A DNA stretch of 64,000 nt from Ampullaceana balthica (taxonomy: Eukaryota > Mollusca > Gastropoda > Lymnaeidae): contig CALYLW010000345.1 of the NCBI GenBank assembly GCA_944989445.1, positions 858,689 through 922,688 of the forward strand. The letters are read 5' to 3'. Positions 38,801 to 50,800 of this stretch are shown piece by piece. Under the pieces are notes generated by a model. That model worked only from the letters and a program-made list of their open reading frames with translations. It was not told the DNA's origin and ran no database searches. Numbering within the stretch: the first letter of the stretch is position 1; each line of letters begins with the position of its first letter. The position numbers were made by a program, and so were the translations under genes.

Positions 38801-41800
38801 AAATTCGTATTTTGTGCGTGGGAGTTTGTTGTGATGTACACTGACTAATGTGTGTTCAACATTATTTGTAAGACTAGGAGCTCTCTATCAAAAAGGATTT
38901 CAGCTCATCAATACACTGGAGACTTTGCTGGTGTTTTCTGGTTTAATTTCTCCAATATAATAACACAATGTACACCGCAGTTCTAAGCAGCACTTCAGGC
39001 TGACTCGATACATGGACAAAGTTTAACACATGTTCTACCTAATTAAATCTAATGATCTGTATTGAAATTATTGTAACAAGTTCTTTGGATCGTCCGTTGT
39101 AGTTGACGAGGACCACTCTCATATTAGTCCTGAGCTTAGGCAGCGATGTGTGTCCTCTGATGGCTTATTAGCCCTATTCTTGCACTAAAGGTCCTTCGGC
39201 ATGTCAGACAAGAGATGGGTGGGATGCCATCAGAAGGGTTTTGAACACGATCCTTCCTGGCCTGACGTCTGGACTTGGCATCCCTATTGTGTTTTTCCCT
39301 CACAGACTGCTGCGCTGTTCCGTATTATAAAATGCTAAGGGGCTCGGTCGCCAGGAGTCATGCCCAATGAAAGTCTTTAGTGCGGTTTTAAGTGTATCCT
39401 TGTAGCGCTTATGTGGACCTCTGCCGACCAGTAACCTCGCCATAGAAGAACCTCTTTGGGAGCCGATGCTCTACATGTTATACACAACTAATGATCTGTA
39501 TTCAAATGATATATGTCATAGGAAAAATATTTGTATGTTGTATTCATTGATACCCTGTATGCATCTTGTTTGAATCAAATCCTGGTGGATGTACACTTGT
39601 GGTACAAATTAAATCACAAACAAAGAAGCAATTTTAAAACTGCCGACTTCTTTGATGGGCTCTTGAGCTCACTTGCACTGAAAAGTACCTCAATTAGTCC
39701 AGCTAATAGGTTTACCTTATATCTTGTCCCTTGCCCAGCTTGTCCAGCTAATAGGTTTCCCTTATATCTTGTAACGTGTCCAGCTTGCCCAGCTAATAGG
39801 TTTCCCTTATATCTTGTCACGTGTCCAGCTTGCCCAGCTAATAGGTTTCCCTTATATCTTGTCCCTTGCCCAGCTTGTCCAGCTAATAGGTTTCCCTTAT
39901 ATCTTGTCCCATGTCCAGCTTGTCCAGCTAATAGGTTTCCCTTATATCTTGTCCCATGTCCAGCTTGTCCAACTAATAGGTTTACCTTATATCTTGTCAC
40001 GTGTCCAGCTTGTCCAGCTAATAGGTTTTCCTTACATCTTGTCCCATGTCTAGCTTGACCAGATGAGAGAACACATGCAGACCAAGCTTGAGAGGCAGGA
40101 GAAGAAATGGCAGAAGAAAATGCATAGGATGGCCCAACAACATGTGAATGAAACAAAAAAGGTCTGTGTTTATTTAATCAGTGTTTCATTAGTCTGTGTT
40201 TAATCAGTCAGTGTTAAATTAGTCTGTGTTTAATCAGTGAGTGTTAAATTAGTCTGTTTAATTAGTCTGTTTCATTAGTCAATGTTAAATTAGTCTGTGT
40301 TAATAAGTCAGTGTTAATAAGTCAGTGTTAAATAAGTCTGTGTTTAATTATTGAGCGTTAAATTAGTCTGTGTTTAATTAGGACGACACAACAACATTCC
40401 AGTGAAACAAAACACGCCAGTGTGCAATTTTTAAAAATATTTGGGAAAATTGAAAGAGTAACAAATGAAAAAGATGTAATGCTTTTAACCTCTATAAATT
40501 AATTATGTGACATTGAAGAGCCATTAAACATCTTTTTTATTTTATTTTTAAAGATTTAAATGATTGGCTTGTCCATTTCACTTAAATCTGGCTGCTATTT
40601 TAATTTATGATATTTTTTTTAAAGAGGGTTGTATGTTTACAGCTAAATAACGCCTTAGAGACCACCACCCGGTCCCAAGATGGAGCATCACCCAGAGTAG
40701 CGAGCCAGCAGCAACAGGAAGTGGAGCGCTTGTTAAAGGTAGGCATTCTCCGTGTCTAACATGGTATATGCTCTGTGTGTCTAACATGGCATGTGCTCCA
40801 TGTGTCAAACACGGCATGTGCTCTGTGTCCAACACTGCATGTGCTCTATGTGTCTAATGCATGTCAGTGTAGATCAGCATGCTCTTATAGTAGAGCTTAA
40901 GTTGCATCAGTTACTTGATGATGTTCGTATAAATATTCTTAAGTCACTTTTATTTTTGTGTTTTCAGGAATTAATCAAACAGGCTTCTCAAATACTTAAA
41001 TTAACATCTTATAAGATTCAAGTTTGTAAAGCTAGGCTCAGTAGATTAAAAAATAAATATTTTAATATTCAGTAAATTGTAGAACACAATGCCTACGACG
41101 CAATAATCTTCTGTATAGAAGGAGAGTGTAACAGATAAGATAAAATAACAATGGCAAAGACAAAAATATATCTAATTTACTGAACATTTTAAAAAAGTTT
41201 TTTTTTCTTCGTTAAACTGAATTTGAATTAAAGCTCAAGGACAACTTACATGAACTACTTCTTTTCGGTTAAGGCTGCCCTTGAAAGTTGTTTAAAATCG
41301 ATGAAAATAGAAATTGTGAGTCTCTTGTTTATCATAGTTCTTGGCATGAATTTTGTCGACATGCTATTTTCTTTATTGTTATTTACAATTAAATTACGTA
41401 TTCTTTTGAAGTGGCTTTTTATTTTTCTTATATCATTGATAGTTTTGTTATGAAAAATGTCTATTAAATATTTCACAGTTTTGGAGTTTGACATTTCATA
41501 TAATTACTTTCAAACCTTTATATTAGGGCTGCGGAAATTAACGATTAATTTCTCGATTAATCGTTAAAAATTTTTTAACGATTAAAATTTTTTAAACGAT
41601 TAATCGACCCACCCATAAATGCACTGGAAGTAAAAAAGTAAAATATTACGGCCGATAAATATAAACTCATTTCTGGACAATTACACGAAAATTTTGGTTT
41701 TAAACTATTGAATGTTCAAAATGTAGATAAAGGTTATTGTGTCCATTGAGAGAAATCGTTTGCCTACCATAAGTCTAAGCTTCGTTGGTCCGTGTGCAAA

Positions 41801-44800
41801 GTTTAAAAAAAAACAACTCGTGTGCAAAGTTGCACAACTTTCATTTTTTGTGTGCAATATTTTACAAAATTTGCTGCGCGGTGATTCTAAACTCCTGCGT
41901 GGCGCCGGTCAAATAATCTGCGCAGCCGCGCTGCTTAAAGGGAACATTGCTACCATGGTTCTAACACTTCGCTTACATACCACCTGCAAACCAAACATCC
42001 AGTACAGTCTACAGTATCAGAAACTTCAGCTGAGACAATCTAAAGCTATGTGAACGATTGTTTAGCTCGGCTGGTTATATTGTAAATTAGACCCGTTCAT
42101 CACTTGAACCAAATAATGTCAACACACTATCATGTGTTTATTGCCCTTGTATAGGAAGAAAAAGCTTTGGCAATAACATCACTGCATTTCAGTGTTGTGT
42201 TCAGCATTTAGAAGTTTTAATTATCCATTACCTGGTCACAAGCTCTATTTATCAATAACTCCACATTTTCTCAAAAACTTGTTTCGAATTTGAAAATCTC
42301 TTGACCTGCCAGTACTAATACAGAGGACGTTATATTTTTATCTTCTTTGAAAGGTGTCTGTTGATGCAACTCAGGTAATTTGATCTGTGATGGGTTTCAG
42401 ATTTAACCTAAGAAGACCATTTACCAAGAAAATGAACACAATTTTAAACTTAAAGGTTCAGTGACATTACGGGTGTCATTTTTACCACAAGAGGTTGAGT
42501 GAAATGATAGGTGTATGATTTAAACTGAAAATTAATTTGTAAAAATATGAGAATAGAACAGTTATTTTTAATATTGTTAAATAACATAATATTTTATATT
42601 TGAATACTGATTTTTTGTTTAAAAATGGTTCAAGTCAGAAATAAAAAGTTATTTAATCCTTAAGAAATTATATTATACAATTAAAAAAAATAAACATAAA
42701 CCTTTTGTTTTATTTGCATTGGAATATATGGTATAATAATGATACAATTCTAGGGAATACAAAGAAATAATAACACAATAAGCAGAAGATATAAACATTA
42801 ATATTAGACCTAGATTTAAAATAAAACTTTTTCAATTAAATGTGTGGTCATTTATATTTAATTTGTAACACTTTGTTTTGATGGCTAGGTTTTTGTCTTT
42901 TAACACAACTAATTTCAAACTGCTTTTATGGAATTATTCATTAGGTTTTGGTCTAATAATGCAACTATTTTCAACTTGTTTTGTCAATATATTTACTCAT
43001 TTAAAAAGGTAGAAATATATGTGTGGAGGGTCATGTTACGGTCTGGTTTTGGGTTCAATAACAAGTACTGACTCCATCGTTTCATATAATGATACAAGTT
43101 CTTTATCCACATACATCCATATATATAATACAAACATCACCAGTACAATGACTCTTGTCAAAACATCTTATCACCATCACTTAATGATCTCCTAAGAACT
43201 AACACACAGTAATCTCTAACTCTTATATCTCAACATAATATTATAACAAGTCTGAACTCTCCTATTTCGCTCTGTCCTAACTCATCTCTCTACTGTATGA
43301 CTACTGGGTCTGCATCGCTGTGTCTCTTGTGTCTCCCCCACACACACACACTATATATAGGCCTTCCGCCAACTCATGACATGGCACTAGTGACTAGAAT
43401 CCTACCATTATTAAATGGGGGGTGATGTCATTTCAACTCCTGTTCACAACAGTGATTCTCATACCCGTGACAGGTCAAGGCTACTAATTAGATCACTGTA
43501 TCAGATTTGATTTAATGATTTATAGTCTATGTCCGACCATCTTATTAGTATAAAAGCTATTAATTAAAATCACAATATCAGATCTGATGATTTTATTCTA
43601 TGAATTTATAAAGTACTAGTAATATGTATAAATTAACTTTGAATTTATCTGCTTTTCTTTTCCTTTACATCTTGGACTTACCAGTCATTAACATTTGGAC
43701 TAATTCATTCATTGCCATACAGGGGGGGGAGGGGGGATGCCCTCTGATTGAACCTAGTTCATGAGTTGTATAACTTTATGATTATCTCTCTTAGCAATCC
43801 AGAGAACGAGAGAAAGCCCTAGAGGTGGAGGTGCAGCAGATAGAGCAAGAAATTGTGCAAGCGGTACATTGTTGTTTCTCATTTTACTTGTTATTTTATT
43901 CTTTTGATGATTGATCTGATTATAAGCTGAGATGATTTCAATTTTTTTGTTGATAGAATAAGATAATAACATTGTCCATTATTTCTCCAACTATCATTCC
44001 ATCTCCCACTTGGTTCTTGTGCATGCTGCATGCCTGAATCTCAATGCTGCATGCCTGAATCTCAATGCTGCATGCCTGAATCTCAATGCTGCATGCCTGA
44101 ATCTCTATGCTGCATGCCTGAATCTCAATGCTGCATGCCTGAATCTCAATGCTGCATGCCTGAATCTCAATGCTGCATGCCTGAATCTCAATGCTGCATG
44201 CCTGAATCTCAATGCTGCATGCCTGAATCTCAATGCTGCATGCCTGAATCTCAATGCTGCATGCCTGAATCTCAATGCTGCATGCCTGAATCTCAATGCT
44301 GCATGCCTGAATCTCAATGCACCACGCGATAAACATTTAAAGACTGAACATTACTGAACTCCCCTTCATGTAAAACACGGGGATATGGTCATTGATGGCT
44401 GGAGTGAACTCCAGTGACCCGTGGTGGTCAACTATAGTAGACGGCTACATAGAGATACATAGAGATAAACTAAAAATTCATTAATTAAATTACACTACTT
44501 TTGATCGATCTGAAATTTTGATACATTTTTTACTTTTGTTTTTCCGCCCGCCCGCCTGACCGTCCATGCCAGGCAGACAAGACAGTGAAGTTAATATAAG
44601 GGATTTTTAAAAGGGTTGAGGCTGCAGTCAGGTTACATACCCTGTTGGCATGTTATCCATCTATTTATCTATAAGCCTGATTGCAGTCTCACCCACATTT
44701 TGATGTAATATCCAAGAGGGCAAAAAGCTTAAAGAAATTAGAGCAAAAATTTGATGGTTTCATTATTTCCTTCACTTGTTATTTGTTTTCAATAAATATA

Positions 44801-47800
44801 ATGTGATAAAGTTGATGCTATAAAAGTATATGATTTAAAATCCAATGATTTAGTTAAGATGGTGATACAATTTTAAATTAGGTCACACACAAAAAGTATA
44901 GAGTTCAAAGAAACCAATTAATATTTTGTTTCATTTGATTGTTGGTTTTGGGATTTACAAACTTTGATGTCTAGACATAAGTTTATGTTATAACATCCTG
45001 GAGCTACACAGCCACAAGGACTGCTCCATGGTCCATGCAACCAATGATCTTTTTAACTTATCGCCTGACAGAGTGAAGTCAAACCACTGAGGACCCCTCC
45101 TGTCAGCAAAAGTCCCAGGCCAGGCACAAACCAGCAAACCAAGAAAGCAACCAACCAGCAAACCAATGTAATCCAGAGTCGACCCATCAAACCAAGCAGC
45201 ATGTATCCCAGTGATGAGGAGGAAAGTACAGGTATTGATACCAGCAATTAGGGTATTGATACCAGCGATTTGGGTATTGATACCAGCAATTTGGGTATTG
45301 ATACCAGCAATTAGGGTATTGGTACCAGCAATTAGGGTATTGGTACCATCAATTAGGGTATTGATACCAGCACTTAGGGTATTGATACCAGCAATTAGGG
45401 TATTGATACCAGCAATTAGGGTATTGATACCAGCACTTAGGGTATTGATACAAGCAATTTGGGTATTGATACCAGCAATTAGGGTATTGATACCAGCACT
45501 TAGGGTATTGATACAAGCAATTTGGGTATTGATACCAGCAATTAGGGTATTGGTACCAGCAATTAGGGTATTGATACCAGCAATTAGGGTATTGATACCA
45601 GCACTTGGGTATTGATACCAGCAATTAGGGTATTGGTACCAGCAATTAGGGTATTGATACCAGCACTTAGGGTATTGATACAAGCAATTGGGTATTGATA
45701 CAAGCAATTTGGGTATTGATACCAGCAATTAGGGTATTGGTACCAGCAATTAGGGTATTGGTACCAGCAATTAGGGTATTGATACCAGTTATTTGGGTAT
45801 TGATACCAGCTACTTGGATGTTTAATGTCAGTACCAAATGTTTTAATATCAGTGCCAGACCAGTCCATATTTCTGAAGCTGGTGTGTCCAGTGAGGGGCT
45901 ACTAAAGCCTGTGACAGAAGAACTTTGCATGCAACACACTCAAAGTCTCTTTTGTCATGAGGATGGAAAACTGTTGCATTGTCATAGAAATAAAAAAGAT
46001 TTGGGAAGTTGCAAAAGCTGTTAATAATAAACTTTAATAAGGAAAAAGTATCTCATAGCACATGTTTAAATTATAATTACATTTATTTGAACCCCAACAA
46101 ATGTTGTATGTTCTCCAGTATTGAAATAGTTAAATGTTTATGTCCTCAGCTTTCGGTACTGGCACAAGCAGTTTGCGTACGATTGGTAGAGAAACTATAG
46201 GTGGCTCCACCTTGGGGTAAGTTTTGTAAAACTTTTAGTAATAAAGAAATTAAGAGTGTCTGGAATATTTACTGTACTTCTTGCTAGGAGGAAAGATTTA
46301 GTGAAATTATACTCCTAATATATGTCACCTAAACAAATTTATTTTGAGTTTCATATGCTTTAATTTATGATTTGTTTCATATACTTACATGTTCTGAAAA
46401 AATAAATTTAATAAAACATTTAACTATTAAATTCTCCTGTTACAGAATAATTTTTAAATTCTCCTAATGTGACACAATATTTTTTAAATTCTCCAGCTGT
46501 GACACAATAGTTTATTAAATTCTCTTGTTGCAGACAAACAGAAACTCTACACACCAGCCAGTTCTTGGAGGAGTTTCGTAAAAATCCAACCTTGGCGTTG
46601 ATGAGGGAACAGTTGGCCGAGTTGTTACAGGAGCACGTGGAGAAGAAAGGAATACCAGCCGTAAGTAGTTCTAGGGATACATTAGTGTAACGAGGGGGAG
46701 ATTCCAGCACTGAGCTGTTCAAGGTGTAAATTGTGAAGGGGGCTGATGAGACCGTAATTGTGTGTGATGACAGGCAGTTTAGTCACGGATAAGATCCAGT
46801 CTGATGATGTTGTTTTGACACAAGTCTTAGGAGAAAAGCTTACCACAGGAAGTCACTTAGGTCAGGGCTCGGGATAGGTATAAAAAATGTTCATCCGGAA
46901 TATGTCTTAAAAATCTTTCACTAATTATAAGACCATTTATGGTGTGATTATATTGCTCCAACTTTGATGTTGGTCAACAAAAGTCATTGTATGATTATAT
47001 TGCTGTAACTTTGATGTGGGTGAACGAAAGGAATGAAGCTTGGATCAAAATGTTCTAACATGTTACAGGGAGGCCGCTTGTAAACGGTGCTTTGTTTATA
47101 ATTTATTTAGCACATCCCTCAAGATATAAACTGTCACAACATACATCAGCCGTCTTGTAACCACTACTGCGTTGGAAGGAGACATATGTCTTGCAGGAAA
47201 AAGAGAGTGGTAAACAGCAGTACCATTGAGTTGTGGACAGTTTCCTTGGCTTGATTCAGTGCTTCCCAACATTAGACTCACTGAGCCTCTTTAGGATCAA
47301 TTTCATTGGGTCGCTCTGACACAAACTGTTGGGGACATAAGTGAAAATAAAGGGAAAAAGTGGGGGAAAAGGAGGGGGGGGGGCAGGAAGTTGCTATGAA
47401 GAACTTGAAAAGTGAACACGATACTTTTTAGGGCTCAATGTTTCACAAGTTGGGTACCACTGGCCTAATTTATTGGTTGCCTATGTTCAGGTTTAAAACT
47501 GTTAAAGGGTTTTAACTTTTCAATTATTTCCTCTTGGTTTGTTATTATAATTTAAATATTTTAAATGTGTCATGAAATCTTCTTAACCTAAGTCTGAGTG
47601 TAGCTTTGTCTCATTGAGGAATATCTGTTGGTTTTACTACTGGAAGGCTAGAGCCACTTAGTGGAACATTTAATTTGATTTATTAAAATAATTCAATCAT
47701 CAATTTATTTTCAATGCATCCAAACTTTGAAACTTGGGGGTAAAAATGGCTTGTATATTATTTTCCTTTTGACTCTACTATTGATATTTGAAGTGTTAAC

Positions 47801-50800
47801 AAATAGATAACACTGGACTTAAAAAGAAGATCTCATGCTATTTTTAAAAAAAAATTTTTCCTCTGAAATATGTTGTCATCTTGTTCTTGTTAATTTTTTG
47901 GTTTGATCTTGATTACTTGGTCACTTGACATCTGCTATAGAACCAGACGGGCATCACAGACCAGGTTCTTGAGAGCAAACTCAACATGTTACGGACTCAG
48001 CGATCTGTTAATATACAGGTTTGATTCATACTTTATGTTTACACATGGAGTTTATTTTTAGCTTAGTTTTAAATGACATCATTTCCAAACCCTCATGCAC
48101 GTACTTCTTAATTAGTTCTTAACCTAAGGTTTTCACGATGACCTTCATTAACAATGCTCCTAAGGTCAGACATTTACATATTTATGCCAAAACTTGAGAA
48201 TTAAATAAATTTTGAAACTTTGTTTTATTAATAACTTAGTTTTTAACAATACAAAGAAACAGTCTTTTTCTCCACCCAAATTAATTATCTTTTATTAAAT
48301 TATTCTACCCCATGTAATAATTCAATACTTGATAGAAACCATTAGTAGGCCATATGCTGTCCACTGAAACACAGAATGTGGTCCGTGAGAAATTAAGGAA
48401 AGGGATTTTTCCCTATAAAATATACAAGTGGTGAAAATATCACTGTAAGAAATCTGGTAATTAATAATTACAAGCTTAAAATTCTAACACTATCATTAAA
48501 AACCAAACAAATTAGATTTAAAAATAATTTCAGGGCTCTTTTTCTAAACAAATTTGGATTACATTTTTGTAACCAATCTGAAATGAATTTGTTTTCTTAA
48601 TGTATTTCATCAAAAAATTATTAACTGGTAATCAAATTTTATTTGTTGTCTAAGAAATTTAAAAAGCTTTTATTTAAAAAATGGGTGTTCATACTGATAA
48701 AGACTATACAGTCGGACCTCTCTAAGTCGAACTCAAAGGGACTGGAAAAAAAAATCGATTTACAAAGTTTTCGAGTTAGGGAAAATTGCGTAATAGGTGC
48801 AGATTAATGAAGGACAATGTTGATATTGAGAAAGGGGGGGGGGAACAGCCATACCAGCTGCAAGGCTTGACAGGAAAGAGAGGCGGTGTCTGATGTTACA
48901 TATGAAAGGAATCCAACTTGCTTTGACATACTGACACAAGCCCGTGAGAGGAGACACATTCCCTCCCCTCCCCCACTTTACTCTTGAAATGTCGCCCCAG
49001 AATTATAACCCAAACGCCTTGAAAAATTCGACTAAGGGAAGTTGGAAGCAAAAAATCTTTGAGTAAAGGAGATCTAAAATACATTAGTCGTATGGAATTT
49101 GGCCGGGACCTAACAATTAATTCGATATAGGGGGGTTTTCGACTTATGGAAGTTCGACTTATGGAAGTTCGACTTATGGAAGTTCGACTTAGCAAGGTCC
49201 GATTTAGGGAAGTTTGACTTAGCGAGGTCCGACTTAGGGAAGTTCGACTTTATTATTTTAAAAAAAAAGACTTTTGAGATTTCAATCTGATATTTGTAAA
49301 AAAAACAAAAATCAACCGATATCCCAATTTTATAAAAACCTTGTATAGAGATATCCCAACTTCCTGGAGTTGAGAGATCACTTCAACAAGAAGGCCACGG
49401 ATGAAGCCAGGAGACAGCTGAAAATGCAAATGAGTTCACCAAGGGGCCCACCGTCTTCTGGTGAGTCATTTTTACTTCACTGAAATTGTGTTTTTTTTCA
49501 TTTCTTGTGAGACAAGTTGATCTAATTTATGCTTCTTTTTTCAAATAATGCACATATTTTAATGTCTTAAATCTAAAATGAAAATATGCATACCCTTGAG
49601 ATAAATTGATTTGAACTTTGAAGGGAAACACATTTCATGGTTTTCCTCTTGAATTATCTTAAAAATGACACAAAAAAGTGAGGATAAATACTAAATACAT
49701 TAAAACAACTGAAAATCATGATCTTGAAATACTCATGGTTTTATGAATGCATATTTTAATTGGAAATCCTAAGTTAGCTTTAATTAGTTTTAATAATTTA
49801 GCTTTTTTTAAAGTTTTTTTTTAGAGAGAACTGCTCATATTTTCTTAGTGAAATTCAATACCTAAAGTTATATTTCTCATCACAATTAACATTTTTGTTG
49901 TTTACAACAGATGTTGTAGGTCAATGTTGTTGGCTTATGCTACAAATTATGAAACCTAAAAATGGTTTCTATGTGTTCCAAAGTTTTTACTGAAAACATA
50001 GTTGAATGGTAGATATGGTCAAAAGGGGCAGTCCATAAATGACGTCACGCACCCAGAGGGGAGGGGGGGGTCCACATATTTGTGACCATGTGTGACAAGG
50101 GGGAAGGGGGTATTTGAGAAATGTGACGTCACATCAAAACTACACTTAAATATTTCATTTCTTACAATTTATTTTATGACGTTTTACATGGCTTCACGCG
50201 TGTTACGATATTAGAGTGCAACCTTACACTAAATACATTCTTAAATGACAAAAAAAGTGATTTGGAACATGCACTTTTTCAAATAGAAAATACAGCTTTT
50301 ATGGGGAGGGGGGGGCTCAAAGCTTTGTGACGTTATATTGGAGGGGGGGGTCTAAGTTTTTGTGACGACGCGGGACGAGGGGGGCAGAGGGAGTGAAAAA
50401 TCGACCAAAATCGCGTGACGTCATTTACGGACGGCCCCAAAGCCTCTTTAATTTTAAAGAGTGAAGTTTATACAAGTCTTGATTTTTTACAACAAATAAA
50501 TAAAAAAGGCATTTGCCAATCACTTGATCTTGTAATCATGTTAATGCACATTTTGTCATAATTTTTTCTTACTACTAATTAAATCTTGTAGCAATTTTAA
50601 ATTACAATTAAAAAGCACATTTCCATATTTTTAAATCCCTTATATTAACTTCACCGGCGTCTCTCTCTCTCATCATCTCTCTCATGGGCTCGGCGGGCGG
50701 AAAAACAAAAGTCGAAAATGACCCACTTCCCATGATCCGATCGAACTGAAATTTGGCACACGGACCCGTCTGACCTAACAATGCATCGTATCAAAATTTC

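Noticed and set aside
40968..41075. Extra DZIP1 exon after a ttttcag acceptor
   Set aside because: Exons 10 and 11 join in phase without it, the peptide is Lys/Leu-biased from AT-rich sequence, and no good donor follows.
44010..44357. Several overlapping repetitive frames
   Set aside because: Product of a 21-bp minisatellite; open in every frame by periodicity alone.
44988..46024. Long minus- and plus-strand repetitive frames
   Set aside because: Again a 21-bp array. The real coding here is DZIP1 exon 12 (45072-45231) on the plus strand.
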